This document shows, piece by piece, positions 34,308 to 41,834 of a stretch of DNA of 64,000 nucleotides. The stretch covers positions 1 through 64,000 of the forward strand of contig CAZUNG010000017.1 of assembly GCA_964621905.1 (NCBI GenBank). The letters run 5' to 3'. A program made the position numbers and the translations under genes. The notes beneath the pieces are model-generated. The model was given only the letters and a program-made list of their open reading frames with translations, made no database searches and was not told the DNA's origin. The DNA is from Ruminococcus_G sp964621905. GTDB taxonomy: Bacteria > Bacillota > Clostridia > Lachnospirales > Lachnospiraceae. Position 1 is the first letter of the stretch. Every line of letters begins with the position of its first letter.

Positions 34308-35827
34308 ATACACGGACACATCGAACAATGAAGCTGCGTGGAAGTGCAGACACTTCTTATCTGGGCCGTACGGTCGATGAGATGATCTGGGATTTTATGC
34401 AGGAACAGAAGATACCGGGTCTTACGCTGGCGATTGTGCAGGCGCCGTACATCCCAAGGGTGGTTGGCTACGGTATGTCGGACACCGGCCAAAAACGGCT
34501 GGCGTCTGTAAATACCATGTGGCCGGTTGGGCCGCTCTCGCAGGCATTTGCCGCTGTAGCGGTGATGCAGCTCTATGAGGAGGGCAGCCTGAAACTGGAG
34601 GATACGGTCGGTGTGTTCCTTCCGGATATTCCGCAGTCCTGGAAGGAAATTACAGTTCTGCAGCTGCTCCGCCATGCGAGTGGGCTGCCGGATTACCGGA
34701 GGGAAAGCGGCTTTTGCGCATTTCGGGAATGGAGTTTTCAGGAGCTGACAGGTCTGATTAAAGATCAGCCGCTGCATTTTGAATCTGGATCTGATGTGGA
34801 ACAAAGTGCGACGAATTTTCTGATACTGACAGAGATCATAGAGCGGGCCAGCGGGATGAGCTACCATGATTTTATTACGCAAAGGCAAATCAAATTCCTG
34901 GGTCTTCGCCATATCGGATTTGCTGAGGATCTGGATGCGTTCTCACACGAAGATGTCTCCCAGACGGAGAATATCCACCTTCTGTTTAAGCGGGACGAAA
35001 CCTACATAGATCCGACAGAGACGGCTGCCAGTTACGATGAAAGCAAAAATCCGGTTCCGCGCGTATGTTCATCGGCGCTTCGGGGATTTTCTGATATCTG
35101 GGCATCTGCACAGGACATCTCCACCTGGGATATCGGCCTGGCCGGATCTGTGCTGATACGTGAACCCCAACATCGAGCACTGTTATATGCTCCATGGGAA
35201 CTGCCGGACGGCAGGGAGGTTCCGGCTGTCGCCGGCTGGCAGTTTTATGGTCATCGGGGATTAATGGACATTAAGGGATCGGTCCCGGGATTTTCTTCTT
35301 TTTTGAGCAGGTTTACCGATGCGTCGGAATTGGTCTGCGTGACGCTTCTTGCAAATAAAGAGGGAGTGAATTTTACCAATTTGGGACGTCAAATCGCGGG
35401 TGCATTTGGGGATCTGCTCTCCACCAACTATGATGACGGCAAACTTTTTCTTCTGGAAAGTCAGTTTTCTGCAGCGGTTACAGAGAGACGTCTGAAAGAG
35501 GAGCTTGAAAGACGAGAGATTCCACTGTTTGCCGAATTTGACCACGCTGACAACGCGAAAAAGGCCGGATTGAAACTGAGGCCGACCACGGTGTTTGTAT
35601 TTGGCTCCCCCAAGGTGGGAACCGGGTTAATGCAGGAGGATCAGAGCATCTCACTTGAGCTTCCGCTGAGGATCTCTGTCTGGGAGGATGAGGGGGGGAG
35701 TATCTGGCTTGCGTTTCCCCGTGTCACAAAAATGGCGGCAGAATATGGACTGGAGACACACTCTGCGGTTTCGAAGATAGAGGGTTTGATGGAAGAGCTG
35801 GTTCAAAAAGCGGGAAATATTTATTGA
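34304..35827 (+). CDS. Inactive class-C-beta-lactamase-like domain fused to DUF302
   Basis: A 507-residue two-domain protein with no signal peptide. Residues about 20-375 match the serine-hydrolase (AmpC/PBP4*) family: EQKIPGLTLAIVQ, then WPVGPLSQAFAAVAVMQLYEEGSLKLEDTV. In relatives this last part reads gSxSKxFTA; here the nucleophile Ser is Pro77 and the Lys is Gln80. The Tyr-x-Asn motif is QSA, and HxG is replaced in IKGSVPGF. The C-terminal about 115 residues are a DUF302 domain (DHADNAKKAGLKLRPTTVFV, FGSPKVGTGLM, LELPLRISVWED). The hydrolase part therefore looks like a binding or scaffold domain. ATGA coupling to the Rrf2 gene places it in the redox-stress operon. Confidence 0.82.
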   Translation: MNTRTHRTMKLRGSADTSYLGRTVDEMIWDFMQEQKIPGLTLAIVQAPYIPRVVGYGMSDTGQKRLASVNTMWPVGPLSQAFAAVAVMQLYEEGSLKLEDTVGVFLPDIPQSWKEITVLQLLRHASGLPDYRRESGFCAFREWSFQELTGLIKDQPLHFESGSDVEQSATNFLILTEIIERASGMSYHDFITQRQIKFLGLRHIGFAEDLDAFSHEDVSQTENIHLLFKRDETYIDPTETAASYDESKNPVPRVCSSALRGFSDIWASAQDISTWDIGLAGSVLIREPQHRALLYAPWELPDGREVPAVAGWQFYGHRGLMDIKGSVPGFSSFLSRFTDASELVCVTLLANKEGVNFTNLGRQIAGAFGDLLSTNYDDGKLFLLESQFSAAVTERRLKEELERREIPLFAEFDHADNAKKAGLKLRPTTVFVFGSPKVGTGLMQEDQSISLELPLRISVWEDEGGSIWLAFPRVTKMAAEYGLETHSAVSKIEGLMEELVQKAGNIY

Positions 35828-35843
35828 GAGCACAAAAATAATC

Positions 35844-35872
35844 TTGACATTTTAAAAAGAAAGTGCTATAGT
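35844..35872 (+). promoter_or_regulatory. Promoter of rplJ-rplL
   Basis: TTGACA (35844-35849) and TATAGT (35867-35872), spacer 17. Confidence 0.85.
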
Positions 35873-35879
35873 AATTCAA

Positions 35880-35996
35880 GTATCACGCCGAAGACAGTGG
35901 GTGCCGCAGGGCATAAAGAGATATTCACCCGCCGAGGAGAGATCATTCTTACCGTAAGAGAATCTTTTACCCTCACTGTCGCAGTGAGGGTTTTTT
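35880..35996 (+). ncRNA. Ribosomal protein L10 leader with attenuator
   Basis: The region upstream of rplJ carries the features of the L10 leader: a multi-stem RNA mimicking the L10(L12) binding site on 23S rRNA, here with GTGGGTGCCGCAGGGCATAA and CCGCCGAGGAGAGATC, followed by a terminator CCCTCACTG/CAGTGAGGG (35970-35990) and TTTTTT. It gives autogenous control by L10-L12. Confidence 0.85.
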
Positions 35997-36046
35997 ATTA
36001 TCCTGAAGCGTGTACAACAAAATAATATAAGGAGGTGCACCGTTTT

Positions 36047-36550
36047 ATGGCAAAAGTAGAACTGAAACAACCGATCGTAGAAGAAATCGCGGACAGCATT
36101 AAAGACGCTCAGGCAGTGGTACTGGTAAATTATAGCGGACTTACTGTTGAGCAGGATACAATTCTTCGTAAGGAATTAAGAGAAGCTGGTATCCAGTATA
36201 AAGTTTACAAGAATACAATGATGAACTTTGCATTCAAGGGAACAGCTTGTGAAAGTCTTACAGAGCATCTGCACGGAACGAACGCAATCGCAATTTCCCG
36301 TGAAGATGCAACAGCTCCGGCAAGAATCCTCGCAAAATATGCGAAGATGTATCCGGCACTGGAGATGGTTGCAGGCGTTATCGAAGGAAATTACAATGAT
36401 CAGGCTGGCATGCAGGCTCTTGCAAGCGTCCCGTCAAGAGAAGAACTGCTTGGAAAACTGCTTGGAAGCATTCAGTCTCCGATTACAAACTTCGCTCGTG
36501 TGCTTAATCAGATTGCTGAAGCAGGACAGACTGCAGCTGCAGAAGAGTAG
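36047..36550 (+). CDS. rplJ: 50S ribosomal protein L10
   Basis: A 167-residue L10 that anchors L7/L12 dimers in the ribosomal stalk. Typical start MAKVELKQPIVEEIAD and the LVNYSGLTVEQDTILRKELR region. Start at 36047 is fixed by AAGGAGGTG upstream; an in-frame ATG four codons earlier overlaps that site. Controlled by the L10 leader. The rplK-rplA pair usually found just upstream is absent here. Confidence 0.97.
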   Translation: MAKVELKQPIVEEIADSIKDAQAVVLVNYSGLTVEQDTILRKELREAGIQYKVYKNTMMNFAFKGTACESLTEHLHGTNAIAISREDATAPARILAKYAKMYPALEMVAGVIEGNYNDQAGMQALASVPSREELLGKLLGSIQSPITNFARVLNQIAEAGQTAAAEE

Positions 36551-36622
36551 AAGTAAATTTACCGGTGAAAATACCGGTGGTATATCATTAAACAAAAATA
36601 TAATCAAATGGAGGAAAATAAA

Positions 36623-37000
36623 ATGGCAAAATTAACAACAGCTGAATTTATTGAAGCTATTAAAGAGTTAACTGTATTAGAGTTAAACGATCTGGTAAAA
36701 GCATGTGAAGAAGAATTTGGTGTATCTGCAGCAGCAGGTGTCGTAGTAGCAGCAGCAGGCGCAGGTGATGCAGTAGCAGCTGAAGAAAAAGATGAGTTTG
36801 ATGTAGAACTTGCAGAAGTTGGACCAAACAAAGTTAAAGTTATCAAAGTAGTTCGTGAAGCTACAGGTCTGGGTCTGAAAGAAGCAAAAGAACTTGTAGA
36901 CGGAGCTCCGAAGGTAATCAAAGAAGCTGCAGCAAAAGCTGAGGCTGAAGAGCTTAAAACAAAACTGGAAGCTGAAGGCGCTAAAGTTAACCTGAAATAA
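36623..37000 (+). CDS. rplL: 50S ribosomal protein L7/L12
   Basis: A 125-residue stalk protein. N-terminal dimerisation domain (LTTAEFIEAIKELTVLELNDL), an Ala/Gly hinge (about 38-55), and the C-terminal factor-binding domain with KVKVIKVVREATGLGLKEAKELV. Start at 36623 with GGAGG upstream. Codon use is strongly biased, as expected of a highly expressed gene. Confidence 0.97.
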   Translation: MAKLTTAEFIEAIKELTVLELNDLVKACEEEFGVSAAAGVVVAAAGAGDAVAAEEKDEFDVELAEVGPNKVKVIKVVREATGLGLKEAKELVDGAPKVIKEAAAKAEAEELKTKLEAEGAKVNLK

Positions 37001-37023
37001 TTCCGGTCATACAGCAAAAGCAA

Positions 37024-37062
37024 AAGAGCAGGTAGTCCATAAGGATACCTGCTCTTGTTAAT
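37024..37062 (+). terminator. Terminator after rplL
   Basis: AAGAGCAGGTA (37024-37034) pairs perfectly with TACCTGCTCTT (37046-37056), then GTTAATT. It separates rplJ-rplL from rpoB. Confidence 0.75.
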
Positions 37063-37101
37063 TCGTGTTTCAGCAAAATTTTCACAAATGTAAAGATTAC
37101 A

Positions 37102-37527
37102 TTAAAGTGCGTCAATGACGTAACTGGCCTCCAGTGTGGAGTCGCCGATCGGAATCCAGGCGGAAGAGAGCTCCAGGATAAATGATTCAGACGGCGTGGT
37201 GTCTGGATGTTCCAGAAATTGAATCGTCAATTTGCAGAGTGTTTTTTCGTTGGCGTCATAGAGATTGGCCAGATGTTTTTTTCGCCATTTTATCAGGTAA
37301 GAGGCAGTGACGGCTTTTTCGCTGATCATGTACTCCATAATGTCTTTAAATTGGTTATAACGCTCCTGGTCCATGGAGGCCATGAATGCACATTTGCAGA
37401 CACCCCTGTTAAAAAAAGGACGGTCTTTCAGTATGTGGAAAATCTCCTCAAAACGGGAAAAGTGCTGTGGTGATAAAAAGACCTGAGCTGCGATCAATGC
37501 AGGGATACATTTTTCTCGCCATGTCAT
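37102..37527 (-). CDS. Unknown 141-residue protein between rplL and rpoB
   Basis: I do not recognise a family. The product is soluble, has no signal peptide or membrane segment, and reads mostly helical in the first 100 residues (FEEIFHILKDRPFFNRGVCK, ERYNQFKDIMEYMISEK), with Cys residues at about 7, 44, 46 and 97. The C-terminal part (ESFILELSSAWIPIGDSTLE) looks like beta strands. GAGGAGGGATTATT precedes the ATG, so it is very likely translated. It is transcribed against the ribosomal/RNA polymerase genes and has repeat array B as its leader. Confidence 0.75.
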   Translation of the reverse strand: MTWREKCIPALIAAQVFLSPQHFSRFEEIFHILKDRPFFNRGVCKCAFMASMDQERYNQFKDIMEYMISEKAVTASYLIKWRKKHLANLYDANEKTLCKLTIQFLEHPDTTPSESFILELSSAWIPIGDSTLEASYVIDAL

Positions 37528-37556
37528 AATAATCCCTCCTCAAAAAAATATGATTG

Positions 37557-37812
37557 GCTCCGAACGCCCCCTCGGAAGCAAAAAGCTTCCTCGGTGTTCG
37601 TTGCACTCACATGCACTCTGCTGTGAGCTGATGCGTCTGCGGTGCAGCCGATCATCTCTCGCAGGACTGCGCTTGGAATGTCCCGGACGCCCCCTCGGAA
37701 GCAAAAAGCTTCCTCGGTGTTCGTTGCACTCACATGCACTCTGCTGTGAGCTGATGCGTCTGCGGTGCAGCCGATCATCTCTCATCAGACTGCGCGTTCG
37801 TAGCTTATGCGT
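37557..37812 (-). repeat. Tandem 123-bp repeat array B in the leader of the unknown gene
   Basis: Two units with a 123-base period: the ACGCCCCCTCGG block recurs at 37564 and 37687 on the plus strand. Read on the minus strand, each unit contains CTGC-ACC-GCAG, GCAGACGCATCAGC, hairpin GCTC-ACAGCA-GAGT, the conserved GTGAGTGCAACGAACACC, hairpin GGAAGC-TTTTT-GCTTCC (perfect 6-bp stem, plus strand 37574-37590) and GGCGTTCGGAGC at the gene-proximal end. The conserved strand, the GCAGACG block and the end block are shared with array A (18482-18877). The array runs from just after the -10 to about 30 bases before the start codon. Confidence 0.9.
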
Positions 37813-37814
37813 TC

Positions 37815-37843
37815 ATTGTAGCACAGTTGGGCGAAAATCACAA
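37815..37843 (-). promoter_or_regulatory. Promoter feeding repeat array B
   Basis: On the minus strand TTGTGA (37838-37843) and TACAAT (37815-37820), spacer 17, with the TG of an extended -10. The following bases GAACGCATAAGC match those after the -10 of array A. Confidence 0.75.
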
Positions 37844-37862
37844 TTTGAAAAGAAATTTATTG

Positions 37863-37891
37863 TTGACATTGTATGCTAATTATGATACAGT
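37863..37891 (+). promoter_or_regulatory. Promoter of rpoB-rpoC
   Basis: TTGACA (37863-37868) and TACAGT (37886-37891), spacer 17, about 90 bases before rpoB. It is back to back with the promoter of array B. Confidence 0.75.
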
Positions 37892-37982
37892 AAAAAATGC
37901 ACTATTATGGCAAGATATGCCTACTTCTGGGTGAGAGGCATGTGCGGTAATAAATTTTATATACACAAGGGGTGAAACGTCA

Positions 37983-40900
37983 ATGGAGAAAAACAGAATA
38001 CGTCCAATTACGAGCGGAAAAAGTATGCGGATGAGTTACCAGAGACAAAAGGAAGTTCTGGAAATGCCCAACCTGATCGAGGTTCAGAAAGATTCATACA
38101 ATTGGTTCCTGAATGAAGGGTTAAAGGAAGTTTTTGATGATATCTCTCCGATTACCGACTACAGCGACAAGTTGAGCCTGGAGTTTGTTGATTTTACTTT
38201 GTGCGAAGATGATGTGAAATATTCCATCGAAGAATGCAAAGAAAGAGATGCTACGTACGCCGCACCTTTGAAAGTGAAAGTTCGCTTATATAATAAAGAA
38301 AATGACGAGATTAATGAACATGAGATATTCATGGGCGATCTGCCTTTGATGACACAGACGGGTACGTTTGTTATCAATGGCGCAGAACGTGTTATCGTCA
38401 GTCAGTTAGTACGTTCCCCTGGTATATACTATGCCATCGCACATGACAAGGTTGGTAAGACGCTGTATTCATCTACGGTTATCCCGAACAGGGGTGCATG
38501 GCTTGAGTACGAGACGGATTCCAACGATATTTTCTATGTACGTGTTGACAGAACCAGGAAGGTTCCGATCACGGTACTGATTCGTGCACTTGGAGTAAGC
38601 ACCAATGCCGAGATTATCGAGCTGTTTGGTGAAGAACCGAAGATTCTGGCAAGCTTCACGAAAGATACTTCCGAAAATTATCAGGAAGGTCTGCTCGAAT
38701 TATACAAAAAAATTCGTCCGGGTGAACCGCTCGCAGTGGAGAGCGCAGAGAGCCTGATTATGAGTATGTTCTTCGATCCCAGAAGATATGATCTGGCGAA
38801 AGTTGGACGTTATAAATTCAATAAGAAGCTGATGCTCAAAAATCGTATCACCGGACATATTCTTGCTGAAGATGTCATTGATACGACGACAGGCGAAATT
38901 ATCGCCGAAAAGGGAGCGGAAGTAACGAGAGAAATGGCAGATTCCATTCAGAATGCAGCCGTTCCTTTTGTGTGGATTCAGACAGAAGAGCGTAATGTCA
39001 AAGTACTGTCCAGTATGATGGTAGATATTACGAATTTTGTCGATGTCGATCCTAAGGAAGTAGGGGTTACCGAGCTGGTATATTATCCGGTGCTTGCCCG
39101 CATTCTGGAGGAAAACGACAATCTGGATGACATCAAAGATGCCATAAAGAGGGAAATCCACGATTTAATACCGAAGCATATTACAAAGGAAGACATTTTG
39201 GCTTCCATTAACTATAATATCCATCTGGAATATGGACTGGGAAATGATGATGATATCGACCACCTTGGCAACAGAAGAATCCGTGCTGTTGGCGAGCTTC
39301 TTCAGAATCAGTACCGGATCGGTCTGTCCAGACTGGAAAGAGTTGTCCGTGAAAGAATGACAACACAGGACATTGAGGGGATTTCCCCGCAGTCCCTGAT
39401 TAATATTAAACCGGTAACAGCGGCAGTGAAGGAGTTCTTTGGCTCTTCACAGCTGTCACAGTTCATGGATCAGAACAACCCGCTCGGTGAGCTGACGCAC
39501 AAGAGACGTCTGTCTGCACTGGGTCCTGGAGGCCTGTCACGGGACAGAGCCGGATTCGAGGTTCGAGATGTTCATTATTCCCATTATGGAAGAATGTGTC
39601 CGATTGAAACACCTGAAGGTCCGAATATCGGTCTGATCAACTCACTGGCATCCTATGCCCGTATCAATGAGTACGGTTTTGTGGAAGCGCCGTACAGAAA
39701 GATCGACAAAACAGATCCGAAAAATCCGCGCGTCACAGATGAAGTTATCTATATGACAGCGGATGAAGAAGATGATTACCATGTTGCCCAGGCGAATGAG
39801 CCGCTCGATGAGAATGGATATTTTGTTCATAAGAATGTATCCGGCCGTTACCGAGACGAGACTCAGGAGTATGAAAAACAGATGTTTGATTACATGGACG
39901 TATCTCCTAAGATGGTATTCTCCGTGGCAACAGCACTGATTCCGTTTCTGCAGAATGACGATGCCAACCGTGCGCTGATGGGATCCAACATGCAGCGCCA
40001 GGCGGTTCCGCTGATGATCACGGAAGCCCCTGTGGTTGGAACCGGTATGGAGACCAAGACGGCGGTTGACTCCGGCGTCTGCATGACAGCGAAAAGGGCA
40101 GGAACCATTCTGCGCTCAACTTCAAAGGAAATTGTGATTCGTTATGATGATGATGCGAGCACAGAGACATATCATCTGACAAAGTTCTTACGAAGCAATC
40201 AGAGTAACTGCTATAATCAGAAACCGATTGTGTTTAAGGGTGAACATGTGGAAGCCGGTCAGGTTATTGCAGACGGCCCGTCCACTTCTCAGGGTGAACT
40301 TGCGCTGGGCAAAAACCCTCTGATCGGGTTTATGACATGGGAAGGTTATAACTACGAGGATGCTGTACTGCTCAGTGAACGCCTCGTACAGGAAGATGTC
40401 TACACTTCCATTCATATAGAAGAATACGAAGCAGAGTCCAGAGATACGAAACTTGGACCGGAAGAAATCACAAGAGATGTTCCGGGTGTGGGTGACGATG
40501 CGCTGAAAGATCTGGATGAACGCGGAATTATCCGTATTGGCGCCGAGGTTCGTGCAGGTGACATTCTGGTTGGAAAGGTAACTCCGAAAGGGGAAACCGA
40601 ACTGACAGCAGAGGAACGTCTGCTGCGTGCAATTTTCGGTGAAAAAGCCCGTGAAGTGAGGGATACTTCTCTGAAAGTGCCGCACGGAGAATACGGTATC
40701 GTCGTGGATGCCAAAGTGTTTACAAGAGAAAACGGAGATGAACTTTCCCCTAGTGTGAATCAGGCGGTACGTATCTATATCGCGCAGAAGAGAAAGATTT
40801 CCGTCGGTGACAAGATGGCCGGCCGTCACGGAAACAAAGGTGTTGTTTCACGTGTGCTTCCGGTTGAGGATATGCCGTTTTTGCCAAACGGACGCCCGCT

Positions 40901-41822
40901 GGATATCGTGCTGAATCCGCTGGGTGTGCCGTCACGTATGAATATCGGACAGGTGCTGGAGATTCATCTGAGTCTCGCGGCCAAAGCCCTGGGATTCAAT
41001 ATTGCGACTCCGGTATTTGACGGAGCGAACGAAGATGATATCATGGATACACTGGATCTGGCGAATGATTATGTTAATCTGAGCTGGGAAGAATTTTCGG
41101 CTAAGCATAAAGATGAGCTGCTTCCGGAAGTTTATGAGTATCTGGATGAAAATAAAGCCCACAGAGAGCTGTGGAAAGGTGTTCCGATTTCCAGGGATGG
41201 AAAAGTCAGACTTCGTGACGGAAGAACCGGCGAATATTTTGACAGCCCGGTTACGATCGGACACATGCATTACCTGAAGCTTCATCATCTGGTTGATGAC
41301 AAGATTCATGCACGTTCAACGGGACCATACTCCCTCGTTACACAGCAGCCGCTGGGTGGAAAAGCTCAGTTCGGCGGGCAGCGTTTTGGAGAGATGGAAG
41401 TTTGGGCGCTGGAAGCATACGGTGCATCCTATACGCTGCAGGAAATCCTGACGGTGAAATCTGATGATGTCATCGGGCGTGTGAAGACGTATGAAGCGAT
41501 TATTAAGGGTGATAACATTCCTGAGCCGGGTATTCCGGAATCATTTAAGGTTCTGTTGAAAGAGCTGCAGTCCCTGGGCCTTGATGTCAAAGTGCTCAAG
41601 GAAGACCAGACAGAAGTCGAAATTATGGAAACCGTCGATTACGGCGAGACCGACCTGCGTTCCATCATCGAAGGAGACAGAGGATACTCTTCTGATGAAT
41701 CATCTTACGGTGAGTATGGATTTTCCAAGCAGGAATTCGCGGGTGAAGAATTGATTGATGTCGAAGAACCTGAGGAAGAAGAGGAAATGATTGACCTGGA
41801 AGAAACTCTTGACGAAGAGTAG
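37983..41822 (+). CDS. rpoB: RNA polymerase beta subunit
   Basis: The 1279-residue beta subunit of RNA polymerase. All conserved parts are present in order, including the rifampicin region with SSQLSQFMDQNNPLGELTHKRR, the RLSALGPGGLSRDRAGFEVRDVH stretch, the catalytic-site KMAGRHGNKGVVS, and the C-terminal GGKAQFGGQRFGEMEVWALEA. Asp, His and Arg positions of the rifampicin pocket look like the susceptible form. Acidic C-terminal tail. AAGGGGTGAAACGTCA precedes the ATG. rpoC follows 12 bases after the stop. Confidence 0.99.
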   Translation: MEKNRIRPITSGKSMRMSYQRQKEVLEMPNLIEVQKDSYNWFLNEGLKEVFDDISPITDYSDKLSLEFVDFTLCEDDVKYSIEECKERDATYAAPLKVKVRLYNKENDEINEHEIFMGDLPLMTQTGTFVINGAERVIVSQLVRSPGIYYAIAHDKVGKTLYSSTVIPNRGAWLEYETDSNDIFYVRVDRTRKVPITVLIRALGVSTNAEIIELFGEEPKILASFTKDTSENYQEGLLELYKKIRPGEPLAVESAESLIMSMFFDPRRYDLAKVGRYKFNKKLMLKNRITGHILAEDVIDTTTGEIIAEKGAEVTREMADSIQNAAVPFVWIQTEERNVKVLSSMMVDITNFVDVDPKEVGVTELVYYPVLARILEENDNLDDIKDAIKREIHDLIPKHITKEDILASINYNIHLEYGLGNDDDIDHLGNRRIRAVGELLQNQYRIGLSRLERVVRERMTTQDIEGISPQSLINIKPVTAAVKEFFGSSQLSQFMDQNNPLGELTHKRRLSALGPGGLSRDRAGFEVRDVHYSHYGRMCPIETPEGPNIGLINSLASYARINEYGFVEAPYRKIDKTDPKNPRVTDEVIYMTADEEDDYHVAQANEPLDENGYFVHKNVSGRYRDETQEYEKQMFDYMDVSPKMVFSVATALIPFLQNDDANRALMGSNMQRQAVPLMITEAPVVGTGMETKTAVDSGVCMTAKRAGTILRSTSKEIVIRYDDDASTETYHLTKFLRSNQSNCYNQKPIVFKGEHVEAGQVIADGPSTSQGELALGKNPLIGFMTWEGYNYEDAVLLSERLVQEDVYTSIHIEEYEAESRDTKLGPEEITRDVPGVGDDALKDLDERGIIRIGAEVRAGDILVGKVTPKGETELTAEERLLRAIFGEKAREVRDTSLKVPHGEYGIVVDAKVFTRENGDELSPSVNQAVRIYIAQKRKISVGDKMAGRHGNKGVVSRVLPVEDMPFLPNGRPLDIVLNPLGVPSRMNIGQVLEIHLSLAAKALGFNIATPVFDGANEDDIMDTLDLANDYVNLSWEEFSAKHKDELLPEVYEYLDENKAHRELWKGVPISRDGKVRLRDGRTGEYFDSPVTIGHMHYLKLHHLVDDKIHARSTGPYSLVTQQPLGGKAQFGGQRFGEMEVWALEAYGASYTLQEILTVKSDDVIGRVKTYEAIIKGDNIPEPGIPESFKVLLKELQSLGLDVKVLKEDQTEVEIMETVDYGETDLRSIIEGDRGYSSDESSYGEYGFSKQEFAGEELIDVEEPEEEEEMIDLEETLDEE

Positions 41823-41834
41823 GAGGGTAACCAA

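Noticed and set aside
37540..37785. Repeat array B as a coding gene on the minus strand
   Set aside because: Two frames are open at once and neither has a ribosome binding site. The shared blocks with array A are conserved as nucleotides, not as one peptide.
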